NCBI GenBank assembly: GCA_019649035.1 | Contig: BMAT01005488.1 | Location: 110,260 to 133,441 of the forward strand | Direction: 5' to 3' | Source: Elysia marginata | Taxonomy: Eukaryota > Mollusca > Gastropoda > Plakobranchidae | DNA: 23,182 bases | Part shown: piece by piece, positions 7,863-15,297 of the stretch | Position numbering within the stretch: the stretch's first letter is position 1 | Layout: every line of letters begins with the position of its first letter | The notes under the pieces: generated by a model | What the model saw: only the letters and a program-made list of their open reading frames with translations | Databases searched by the model: none | Told to the model about the DNA's origin: nothing | Position numbers and translations under genes: made by a program

Positions 7863-8713
7863 ATCTATCACGTCATATTAATATAATTTGCATTTGTGAT
7901 CGATCAATGGCTATAGTTTTCATCTCCTACTCTAATAAGGTAATGGTTCAAAATTGCCAGAAGTTCCATACGATAGTAAAGAAGCCATTAACTATGATTG
8001 CAATGCAAAGGTCAGGAAAGGTTCAGTAGAACTAAAATATTTTGCAGTCACAAACTTTTTTTTTGTTTTAGGTTAAAAGAAATAAAATGCATAGAATGCA
8101 TAGCTACGAAATTATGAATTTCAAGAATTACATTTTTGCTACCATATTTCCGTCCACATTCCTAGGACCGCTCGGAAGCTATTGCCACGTACTGTCTCTG
8201 CGGCTTTTCTTCCGCAATGTCGGCTGTGCTGACAATAGGCGTTGTGTATGTCTTGGCGCCAAAAAGGAAGAAGTGGGTGTCTGGGAAAATCATCCCAGCT
8301 ATTGTTGCTGGCAACCTAGCCAATTGCATGACGGGATGTTTTGCAAGTAAGTGTATTGAGAGACAAGAGGTGTGAACACCAGGAAACACGTTCTGTGAAA
8401 ACGGCGAGAGCGCGGGAGTGTTGATAAGAGTGACAGAGAGTCAAAGGATAGAAAGAATTCAAGATAAAGGAGAGAGAGAAAGGAGGCTGGAAAAAAAGAT
8501 GCAGTTGTAAGAGCAAATTGATAAAGAAAAGGAAATCTATCCCGGGATCCTAAAGCAGGAAAGTTTCATATTCATAGTTCCATAATGTTTCTAAGATTTT
8601 CAAACTAGTTGGTTGCGTAAAAGGATACGATTAATTTTAATTCTATTCTTTTACGAAATGTTTTTAAGCGATTCAAATTATTTTGTTTTTCTTCCCCAGG
8701 TTTGTTTTATTAA
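911..8713 (+). CDS. SLC28-like: SLC28/CNT-like transporter, copy A (spliced gene, 5' partial)
   Basis: Join of 911-1052, 1550-1741, 2193-2354, 3641-3766, 4443-4585, 5075-5243, 6435-6560, 6975-7115, 8166-8346 and probably 8700-8713. It encodes about 465 residues of a multi-pass plasma-membrane protein of the concentrative nucleoside transporter family, which normally uses a sodium or proton gradient to import nucleosides. The reading frame stays open across every junction and all introns are GT/AG. Recognisable CNT blocks, in order: N-terminal hydrophobic helices, the SPLEA block, a re-entrant/TM region with MRPFL, SAPATFA, the VSLVN..WFGDR helix, ALGMGVD, GYRIG, and RSEAIATY..CGF followed by LAPKR. 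The start codon and N-terminal exon(s) lie upstream of the window. The usual ligand-binding residues are replaced (see findings), so nucleoside transport is uncertain; membership of the fold family is not. Confidence 0.85.
1053..1549 (+). other. Copy A intron 1
   Basis: 497-nt GT/AG intron. AT-rich; no repeat or RNA gene recognised. Confidence 0.8.
1550..1741 (+). CDS. SLC28-like: Copy A exon 2: start of CNT core
   Basis: 192 nt, 64 codons, phase 0 at both ends. The acceptor is CCTTTTCAG and the donor GGG|GTAAGC. It begins INWHTIFW, matching the family's NWRPVIWG-type block, followed by a TM helix (SVALQFLCAMFVLKF). It then carries an amphipathic stretch ending in NEGGRLIFG and DHMFIFG, the counterpart of the DAGASFVFG..DHFFAF region of vertebrate CNTs as I recall it. 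It is 54/64 residues identical to the copy B exon. Confidence 0.9.
1742..2192 (+). other. Copy A intron 2
   Basis: 451-nt GT/AG intron with several T-rich runs; nothing else recognised. Confidence 0.8.
2193..2354 (+). CDS. SLC28-like: Copy A exon 3: TM helix and SP.E re-entrant segment
   Basis: 162 nt, 54 codons, phase 0 at both ends. The acceptor is CTCTCCAG and the donor GGG|GTGAGT. It encodes a TM helix (PLIWFTNAVFTMLYNLGAMQ), then VIGKILQFVVGVSPLEA, then SAGIFMEG. The SP.E motif is a CNT hallmark. The last residues correspond to the start of the GNxFVGQTE nucleoside/sodium motif of the family, but here read SAGIFMEG, continuing as FTN in the next exon. It is 49/54 residues identical to copy B. 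Confidence 0.9.
2476..2618. repeat. (CT)n followed by (CTAT)n microsatellite
   Basis: About 95 nt of CT repeats, interrupted by TTT, grade into CTAT tetranucleotides. It lies in the intron after copy A exon 3. The long SLSLSL frame across it is a by-product of the repeat. Confidence 0.95.
2766..2994. mobile_element. Foldback palindromic element (MITE-like)
   Basis: An imperfect 229-nt inverted repeat centred near 2880. The left arm starts AGTAAATGGCGGCGTTGG and the right arm, reverse-complemented, AGTAAAAGGCGGCGATGG. The arms also share TTTCCGTT.A..CAGGCTT, ATGTATTATTT and CTAGT.GGC. It has no coding capacity. No convincing target-site duplication was seen. It lies within the intron between copy A exons 3 and 4. 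Confidence 0.65.
3641..3766 (+). CDS. SLC28-like: Copy A exon 4: altered GQTE-motif region
   Basis: 126 nt, 42 codons, phase 0 at both ends. The acceptor is TTCTTTACAG and the donor GGC|GTGAGT. It opens FTNLVVMRPFL, which aligns without gaps to the segment following GQ in GQTESPLLVRPYL of human CNT3 (recalled). Thr takes the place of the motif's Glu, while the downstream Arg-Pro is kept. It continues KSQLFAVLTGCLSSLGGS, the counterpart of the family's small-residue AGFSTIAGS helix. Confidence 0.9.
3767..4442 (+). other. Copy A intron 4
   Basis: 676-nt GT/AG intron. I see no repeat or RNA gene in it. Confidence 0.75.
4443..4585 (+). CDS. SLC28-like: Copy A exon 5: SAPA motif and acidic loop
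   Basis: 143 nt, phase 0 start, ending with two bases of a split Gly codon completed by exon 6. The acceptor is TGTATGTCTAG, chosen because copy B starts at exactly the same codon (ISLEYVIPAM). The donor is AAGG|GTAAGT's equivalent at 4586. It encodes YVIPAMVVSAPATFAICKLM, where SAPA is a conserved CNT motif, then a hydrophilic loop PEARPDAPSITEETDELCKE. That acidic loop is the least conserved part between the copies (8 differences in 48 residues). Confidence 0.88.
4586..5074 (+). other. Copy A intron 5
   Basis: 489-nt GT/AG intron. The only local structure noted is a perfect 8-bp hairpin at about 4795-4818 (ATAACGCT..AGCGTTAT). Confidence 0.8.
5075..5243 (+). CDS. SLC28-like: Copy A exon 6: VSLVN..WFG transmembrane segment
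   Basis: 169 nt: one base completing Gly, then 56 codons. The acceptor is TTTCTTTCAG. The donor GAG|GTCTGA is weak but stands at the same position as the stronger GAG|GTATGG in copy B. It encodes KYSNLMEAFQAGG, a long hydrophobic TM stretch, then VNHTFQWFGDRVGIEGFSIE. It matches the family's NLLEAATQGAS..VNLIAFLALL..WFG region. It is 52/56 residues identical to copy B, the most conserved of the exons. Confidence 0.9.
5244..6434 (+). other. Copy A intron 6
   Basis: 1191-nt intron, AT-rich, with a C run near 6355-6366. No gene, SINE head or long repeat recognised. Confidence 0.75.
6435..6560 (+). CDS. SLC28-like: Copy A exon 7: ALGMGVD and altered NEF motif
   Basis: 126 nt, 42 codons, phase 0 at both ends. 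The acceptor is TTTCCCCAG and the donor AAG|GTAGGT. It encodes LFSSYALYPLALGMGVD followed by EDCRRVSMLLGYRIG and IFNVVAFLK. In the family this region carries GxKxxxNEFVA(Y/F). Here the Asn-Glu-Phe triplet is Phe-Asn-Val, so the conserved Glu is absent, while flanking Gly, Tyr and VAF are kept. Confidence 0.9.
6735..6898. repeat. (ACT)n array in copy A intron 7
   Basis: CTA/ACT trinucleotides with two near-identical blocks (each ending ACTGCTACCACCAG) and a pure run at about 6850-6890. It lies between exons 7 and 8, 174 nt after the exon 7 donor. The copy B intron at the same position also carries (CTA)n on its coding strand. Confidence 0.95.
6975..7115 (+). CDS. SLC28-like: Copy A exon 8: hydrophilic loop with NGT sequon
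   Basis: 141 nt, 47 codons, phase 0 at both ends. The acceptor is TTTTTTCACAG and the donor TCC|GTAAGT. It encodes a mostly hydrophilic segment: KVNRLTYLQYMTATGG, then NGTITHHYDDDITLDLWD, ending EGGFLS. It lies where other CNTs have the short loop between the NEF helix and the RSE block. It is the fastest-evolving exon (12/47 differences to copy B), yet the NGT N-glycosylation sequon, the HH pair and the DITLDLWD stretch are kept. Confidence 0.88.
7158..7216. repeat. (ATCT)n tetranucleotide array
   Basis: About 14 CTAT/ATCT units in the copy A intron after exon 8, some 55 nt left of the Penelope-like fragment. Confidence 0.95.
7272..7814 (-). mobile_element. Penelope-like element fragment with inverted, internally deleted partner
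   Basis: The core encodes the C-terminal part of a GIY-YIG endonuclease on the - strand. Outer arms 7272-7343 and 7743-7814 are inverted repeats matching at 69 of 72 positions. A second inverted pair, 7586-7620 and 7714-7748, matches at 34 of 35. The right-hand 100 nt is therefore an inverted copy of the left part of the element with about 240 nt missing between the two blocks. The right arm abuts a (CTAT)n array. It is inserted in the copy A intron between exons 8 and 9. Confidence 0.7.
7352..7713 (-). pseudogene. GIY-YIG endonuclease C-terminal fragment of a Penelope-like retroelement
   Basis: About 120 codons open to a natural TAA at 7352-7354. Visible hallmarks: the YVG half of the motif in TDTYVGLTDNSF-like context, KTRYNLHKSSF with the catalytic Arg, KLSEFIW, then a C-x2-C (YCTLC), a downstream NHRKEL and C-x2-H (FCVHKK), the Cys/His arrangement typical of Penelope-like endonucleases. 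The reverse transcriptase and the first (GIY) strand are missing. The 5' break is exactly where the inverted partner begins, so the fragment cannot be active alone. Confidence 0.75.
7812..7869. repeat. (CTAT)n tetranucleotide array
   Basis: About 13 units directly abutting the right arm of the Penelope-like fragment. Confidence 0.95.
8166..8346 (+). CDS. SLC28-like: Copy A exon 9: RSEAIATY..CGF and C-terminal helices
   Basis: 181 nt, starting on a codon boundary (GAC) and ending with one base of a split codon. The acceptor is CACATTCCTAG and the donor GCAA|GTAAGT. It encodes DRSEAIATYCLCGFSS, then a TM helix, LAPKRKKWVSGK and the final helix IIPAIVAGNLANCMTGCFA. This is a strong CNT signature (R-S-E-x-IATYxLCGF). 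The usual Asn after Gly-Phe-Ala is Ser, while the Ser three residues on is kept. The last 80 nt are almost identical to copy B. Confidence 0.9.
8700..8713 (+). CDS. SLC28-like: Copy A probable terminal coding exon (SLFY-stop)
   Basis: The acceptor TTTTTCTTCCCCAG|G follows a good pyrimidine tract. Joined to the split codon from 8346, it gives Ser-Leu-Phe-Tyr and a TAA stop at 8711-8713, so the protein would end ..GCFASLFY. The alternative is reading through the 8347 donor, which adds SKCIERQEV and stops at a TGA about 30 nt later. The strong GTAAGT donor favours splicing, but transcript evidence is needed. Confidence 0.5.
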
Positions 8714-10265
8714 TGAACTTCGACATCTCCGGAATGAAAAGAGATTTGGAAACAACTGCCTTTTTCCTTTTTATTGGGTGGGATGGGAGAGCTGTTATAA
8801 AACAACCTAGTAATAAAAAGAAAATAAAAACCAAAGTTCTCAACGATATTTCTGAAGATGAAACTTCACATCCTCATTTTCTGTGTTAGATCTAAAATAT
8901 CTTCTAAAATTATGATTGAAAATTACTTTTTGTGATTAATTTCTGAATACAACATTAGCCTTTGTGTTAAATTTTCATGAGATTGGAATTTAGTAAATGT
9001 CTGAATAAAAAGAAAGGAAAATGCTGTAACATGTTTAGAAATTGAGAAAGATTATGATTCTATTAATTATACAACGGTTCACTTTATTACTGTGAATGTC
9101 ATTATTGTAAGTTAAGTAACTATTTATGTATTGTTGTTACATTGTTATCTGATGACTTTGCAGTTGATGAGATTGCTCATTATGTGTAGAGTTGTTTTTT
9201 TTTTTTTTTTTTACCGCGCACAAGGTACATAAAACAGAAATAAGGAAATGTCAGAAGTTTAAAACTCTGAATATTTTCCTGGTTCTTGTAAAAAACGTAG
9301 GAAAATACTAACCAGAATTACATTAAGTGTGTCTTTCTTTTCAAAATGTAACCATTTTAAAGTCATGTTTGTTTTCTAGTTGATTTCTTTTTTACCTTGG
9401 TTGCAATCATTGATAAATAATAATTTATTTCTCATGAAGCCACTTTAAAAACTACCTGCGATTTAAAGTTTAAACCACCAGTGTCTTACTTAATCGATTT
9501 ATAAGAATATCAGGGTTTTTTTTTTTTACCATTTTCAATTGAGCATCATTAAAGCTACTAAACATTTGAAATACGTAGTGTCATACTTAGTATTTATGAT
9601 TCTCTCCACCATCCAACAGGAAAATCGTGGTATTTTATAGTTTTCTAACTATTTGAAATGATATTTGATCATTTTCCTTTTCGTTCTCACAAGTTTCAAA
9701 GATATGCAAAAGGTTTTTGTCATATGAATCAGCTTTGTATATAGTGATCTTGCTTGGATTTTTATTTTTGTTCGGTCGTTTATTTAAATTATTTCTTGAT
9801 GGTTTTGCAACGGAAAAATGTATTTAAATGTCTAATGGCTTCAACGAAAAGTTGTTTAACGCGGTTCTCATGAATACAATAATCAATACAATTGTATCTC
9901 CATTTTTTTTATTTTACAAACAAAAGTCTCTTCTAATTTAGTGCAATAATAGTTATTGTTTAAAACATAAATGTTAAATGTATTTATAGCCTAGTTTTTT
10001 GTGTTTTAGGCCTATATTTTTTATTATTCTAGTTTAACGCCTAAAGATGTTTATCTTTTATTTCTGGCTTTATTGTGCGTGAGAGATTGTTGCAATAAAT
10101 TGAGATTTTCTTCATTTTAAGCTATACACCGCAACCTGCAAGTGTGATTGTGTTCAAGCAAATCACAGCTTTGTTGTGTAAAGTAATTGATCCACTTTGA
10201 AAAGTTTTATGGTGTTCAATATATTTCTGAAACATCATAAACATTTAATAAAACAGGCTTTTTGG
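8714..10265 (+). other. Probable copy A 3' UTR, AT-rich
   Basis: About 1.5 kb of very AT-rich sequence with no plausible coding region follows the inferred stop. Candidate AATAAA poly(A) signals lie at 8812, 9004, 10094 and 10247. The base composition becomes less AT-biased soon after the last one, so a long UTR ending near 10265 is plausible. There is a run of about 20 T at 9191-9212. The 3' end is inference only. Confidence 0.4.
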
Positions 10266-12960
10266 CACCAATACTCGTTTTTATATTTGTTTTGCGTTTA
10301 AGCTTTGCGTGTCGTGTTTTGCTCCATTGTTCAGGCGGTGAAGACCAAGGTGTTGGTTTGTAGGGATTGAGAGAAAGAGACAGAAATAGACAACAGTAAT
10401 ATATTAAAAAATATTTAGCGTTAAGAGGGGGAGAAAAACGTTATAAGGAAAAAAAAGAAAGTAAAATTAGGAAGGTCTTTTTGTTTGGGGGAGGGGGTTG
10501 CGGGCTTGGTAAAGACAGTTATCGACAGAGAGAGGAATTGCGAGATGGGCACATATAATAATGAGATGCACATTTATTATGTTCACAGTTGCGCAAATAC
10601 AGTTAATAATCAGTTACTTGAGGACATGAAGAATAATGAAAGGCAACTTTAGACACAATCAAATTTATGGCTAGACCATGTTGGGTACACCTCAACTAAT
10701 CTTTTTATAATGAATCTAAGGTGCAAATGTACAACACAGAGCCTCAAAACGATATTCCTCAAACCTTCAGCCCCTAAAATTCTACAGTGGCATTATTTTT
10801 TTCAACTTAGTTGAGGATTCGGAAAGCTTTCTTCACATTGAAAATCTAATTTGGCGTCAATGTCTAGATCTAGACCTAGATTGGAGTGCTAGTTATTGTA
10901 AAAGCTAGATGGTATGTTCAGCAAGGTTTTGCAGGGTTTTCTAGAAAGGATTCGCTGGTCAACTAATATTTTTTTTAATGTGGAGCTCAATTTCTTAATT
11001 CCTTTTTTAAGGCACCGTTTTTATGTTTAAACATTGTCAGAATAGGAACGTAAAATGTGAAGAACTCTAGAATATCTACAAATATCTGTAGATCTCTGTC
11101 TCGCCTCACTTCTAAGCTATTTTAGGATACAAGAAATAAACGCCGATCTATATTAACAACCTTATTAACATAGATCTAGTCATCGAACAGACAAACAAAT
11201 ACTAAATAATTTAAGGAGCGTAGTGGCGACATGGTATAAGCTATGTTTCTCTAAGTGCCAAGGCGGTGGGTGCCAAAGCATCTATAAGTCGAAGGTTCGA
11301 ATCATACTAAGGGCAGACATTTCGGGCATTTCCACTAAAAAGCCTACTTCTCTCCACTGCTAATTTCATATCTTTCAAGTCTTTCAAACATTATGTAGAT
11401 GTAGCTTCTCGATATCAAAATGATCAACAATCCCGGAACTTTGAGTAAAACTCTTTTCTTGAATGAATCAATGTCACCCTTTTTTTAATAGACGAACATT
11501 GAACCACAGAACAAAAGAGTTTTGGGATATTCAACCATTTTGATAGCGATATTTTTGCAATGTTCACGGCCTCAATAGAGTGCTAAAGTGTTGCACTTTG
11601 TTTGCTGCTCGTCGGTAAGTTCAGAACTTATTTTGCTTGGTAATGGTTTGCTGAGAAACCTACGAAAAGCCTGCTAGAGCATATTAGGGGACGCTCTTTA
11701 TTTCTTGACTTTACTTTCAAATTGACAATTAAAACAGAGACAAGTTATCCTTGTATATCACAGCACGTAACTATATACTTGTATTGCACAAATGGCGGAA
11801 TTTTAAAAAAATAAACTGGTGTTGCGGCCCTGGGTTTTGCCGTCCAGAGTTTTATAGGAGAGTGATAACGCTTTCAATTACAGTTTTACAAAGCAAAACA
11901 AATATAATAGGCTAGAATCTACATGTATTACATGTATGTAATGAACGTCTAATGTATTTCAAATACATTTGTACTCTAATATTGTTGCTTAAGTCTCTTC
12001 ATAAGCTCATGTTATATTTATAGAAGTCACCTAGTGACTAATAATAAAATTCGGAATTTTTTTTTAAAGTTTAAAATATTTATGTAAGAGCCACTATGAT
12101 ACACAAATATGGAACACCAGCGTCGCCATTTATGGGCTATTCGTTAATGTTGATCCGTGTGTGTGAAGTCAGTTAGATTAAGGTCTTCTGTTAAGACGGA
12201 AAGAGTTAGTAGGAGAACAGTAGTATGATACAAAGAGGAAGAGACACTTAGTCGAACAGGCATCAGCTTCACTTTTAGCGATCAATTAAGACTAAGGCAT
12301 TTTATGTGTATAATGTCAGGTAAATGTATTTATTGACACAGTTTACTTTTGATGATTATCATGTGCTAACTGCAGCTGCAGATAAATACCAGTGCTTCAT
12401 AATTAAAAAAATATATATACAAACATTTATGGTTGTGATTTTTAAATTAAATAAAGTATAACTTGTACAAGCATCAAGAGCTTTTTCGAATCCAAAGTCT
12501 CTGACGCTCTTGCAAAATTATGTACGTTGGGCGCGGTTCAAGAGATAAATAGTAAACTATTTACATAATGAAGAAAGACTTAACTTACTGGTTCACAGCC
12601 GTTATGAGCAAAAATGGTTGAATCGATCACAAAGATGCTTCGGAAGAAGATATCAAAAACTATGTACAAAATCTTGATGGCATGTGCAGTCATTTTAAAT
12701 AAATCAAGCAAAATATCCAAATAAATAGACTGAGATAAAATGACGACAAGAAATAATAAAGTTAAAACATAATCGCACATCATTCGCTCAAAAAATTATT
12801 CGATGATATGGCATTATTAACTCTGTAAATTGCATAGTGAAAACTAGAACATCATAATCGATAATTATTATGTGAAAAAAATTAATGAAACAAGACAATT
12901 TGTCAAATTGATAGCAACAATAACACAGTATAAATAACTTAAATAATATCGCTAGCACAG
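10266..12960. other. Intergenic region left part
   Basis: Between the probable 3' ends of the two convergent genes. Apart from the SINE-like element at 11215-11410, I see only AT-rich unique-looking sequence, with no open frame of coding character on either strand. Confidence 0.6.
11215..11410 (+). mobile_element. Degenerate tRNA-derived SINE-like element
   Basis: A good B-box GGTTCGAATC at 11294-11303 lies 3' of weak A-box-like sequence (GTGGCGACATGGTATAAGC, 11223-11241). The body after the B-box is short. The spacing is longer than in a tRNA and no acceptor stem is apparent, so a decayed SINE is likelier than a tRNA gene. Ends are guesses. Confidence 0.35.
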
Positions 12961-12961
12961 C

Positions 12962-13171
12962 AGTAGTACATGTAGTGGCAGTAATTGTAGTAGTAGTGGT
13001 AGTAGTAGNNNNNNNNNNNNNNNNNNNNNNNNNNNNNNNNNNNNNNNNNNNNNNNNNNNNNNNNNNNNNNNNNNNNNNNNNNNNNNNNNNNNNNNNNNNN
13101 NNNNNNNNNNNNNNNNNNNNTAGTAGTAGTAGTGGTAGTGGTAGCAATAGTAGTAGTTGTGGTACAGGTAA

Positions 13172-13238
<67 letters not shown>

Positions 13239-13435
13239 TATAGTTGTAGTTATAGTAGTGGTAGTGAACGTAGTATTAGTAGTGGTAGACGTAGTAGTAG
13301 TAGCAGTAGTAGTACTAGTAATAGTTATAGTATAAGTATTAGTTGTTGTTGTTGTAGTACTAGAAGTAATAGTAGTAGCCGTTGTAGTGGGGGTTGAAAA
13401 GTAGGAGGTCAAAGTTGTAGTAGTAGTTAGTGTTG
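12962..13435. repeat. (TAG)n trinucleotide array with assembly gap
   Basis: Impure to pure TAG/GTA repeats on both sides of 112 N (13009-13120). The pure run is at about 13172-13237. Frames of poly-Ser, poly-Val or poly-Thr here are repeat translations, not genes. Confidence 0.95.
13009..13120. other. Assembly gap (112 N)
   Basis: A run of N inside the TAG array. The true length of the array is unknown. Confidence 1.
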
Positions 13436-14417
13436 TTATAGTTGTTGTTCTTGTCGTAGCTGTAGTTGAAGCATTGTTGTAGCAGTGGTCATGTTTGTTG
13501 TAAAAACAGTAGCAGTAGCTATTGGGAACAAATTGTTATTGCAGCATCAAAATTGGTATATAATAAAGCTTGACCCTAATTAGGTTTTAAATGATACTCG
13601 GTATGTTTGGTTCAGACCAAACTTCTTTCTTTCCGCCTTCACTTTCATTTTTCTATCCCCAGCTCGTTGAATTGTCTCAAAAAGCATAGGAGGCGTTAAA
13701 AATCACAAAGAACGAAATGAAAAATTAAATAAAGCTGGTTTCACATTACACGTACCCTTTACGGAAGACTCAGGACCGGCTTCTTTCCTTTAATCCTTTT
13801 TTTTTTTGCTTTGAAAGACTGCATTCCCATGTGAAAGGAAGTGGGTAATATATAAGGATAGATTTTTTTTCAAGTTATGCGGTTCGAAGTCTTTCGTTTG
13901 GGATAAACGTCATTTGAAGCGGGCCAAAATTGAAATAGAAAAAAAAACTTGCCTACTGCTTTTCGTCTTACCTCGAACAATATTTTTTAACTGATGACAA
14001 AATCTAGTATAAGAACTGTTTTGACTTTGCGCAAACAGATTTCATTGGAATTCATAAATTTTCATTCTCTTTAAGAAAACTTTGACGAGACGCCTAATGC
14101 TTTCATAATCATTTGAAATGGACGTTCAGAGAAATAAGAAACTTCCTAATATATAAACCCACTGAAATTACAGACCATTCTATTTGGCTAAAAAATAGTT
14201 ATTTTATTAGAGAAAATGACAAAACACTGTGTTCTCTTAACTATGTCGATGTCCAGAACCTAACACTTGAATCAATAAAACAGACCTGCGGAACAAAGGA
14301 AGTTTGAAAAATGATAGCTGAAATTTTTTTGCATGCGGAGAAAATTTACAAGCACAAACATTTAGAATTTATACAAGTGAGTTGAAGTGATTATTTTATA
14401 ACTGATTCGACTACTAG

Positions 14418-14420
<3 letters not shown>
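13436..14420. other. Intergenic region right part
   Basis: AT-rich sequence. A 64-codon open frame at 14113-14307 (+) has no recognised motif and I do not call it a gene. No RNA gene was seen. Confidence 0.5.
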
Positions 14421-14464
<44 letters not shown>

Positions 14465-14530
14465 TCTCTTTCTCTCTCTATCTCTCTCTCTTTCTTTCTT
14501 TCTCTCTCTCCCTTTTTATCTCTATACTCT
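14421..14530. repeat. (CT)n tract
   Basis: Nearly pure CT repeat with occasional TTT and GT interruptions. Confidence 0.95.
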
Positions 14531-14639
14531 CTCATGTTCATCATGCTATCAAAATAGTTTTAACTGTGCTTAGCTTACAATTGTTTTTCAATTTATATAG
14601 TTCCTTTGATTGTTTTTAAGATATTTCATTATGTAATAA

Positions 14640-14733
14640 TATCATGTTTATATTTAACGGCCAAATGAAAAAAGGCACTGTGCCTAATTTGCTACCGTTG
14701 CAAAAAAATAAAATTCAAATTCAAATTCAAATT
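14640..14733 (+). mobile_element. Probable non-LTR retrotransposon 3' end with (ATTCAA)n tail
   Basis: A compact GGCACTGTGCC stem, then TTGCAAAAAAATAAA, followed by three and a half ATTCAA hexamers at 14712-14733. Short terminal hexamer repeats after a stem-loop are typical of some LINE or SINE 3' ends. It sits between two CT-rich tracts. The upstream limit is unclear. Confidence 0.45.
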
Positions 14734-14993
14734 CTCTCTCCCTCTCGCTCGCTTTCTTCCTCTTTGTCTGTCTTTCTGTCTGCTCCACCCTCTGTCTCTT
14801 TATGTATCTTTCCAACTATCTAACTCTATCTCTAAATATTTCTTTCTCTTCCCCTCTGTCTCTCTTTACCTCTCTTTCTCTCTTTCTGTCTTTCTGCCTG
14901 CTCCTTCTTCTCTCTCTTTATCTATCCATCCAACAATCCATCTCTCTCTTCCTCTCTATCTTTATCTCCCTGCTGCCCCCCTCTCTCTTTTTC

Positions 14994-15030
<37 letters not shown>
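14734..15030. repeat. CT-rich low-complexity tract
   Basis: About 300 nt of CT/CTTT/CTGT repeats ending in a pure (CT)n run at about 14995-15028. Confidence 0.9.
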
Positions 15031-15032
<2 letters not shown>

Positions 15033-15297
15033 TCTTTTTTTTTTGGAAAACATACACAAACCCCTATCTTTCCATCATTTAATGTGAACAAGCGTTTTTT
15101 TTTTAACTGAAGTTGAATCTATTATGATAGATTTCACCTTCACATTCAGTAAACCCTCATGCTCTCTGTCTCTCTTCATACACATGTTTACCTTCTTTCT
15201 GTGGCTAACTCTCTTCCTTTTCTTCCTTTTTAACTCCCCTCCCCCCAATATTTTATTTTCAGATGTCTTATTTATCTTTAAACAGCTGTTAAACAAT

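Noticed and set aside
12939-13412. Long open frames of poly-Ser, poly-Thr or poly-Val on both strands
   Set aside because: They are translations of TAG/CTA repeats with an N gap, without flanking coding signals.
14113-14307. 64-codon + strand frame (MKWTFREIRN..)
   Set aside because: No recognised motif or splice context in an AT-rich intergenic region; could be chance or a degraded repeat.
14802-15110. Ser/Leu-rich 102-codon frame
   Set aside because: It is the translation of a CT-rich low-complexity tract.
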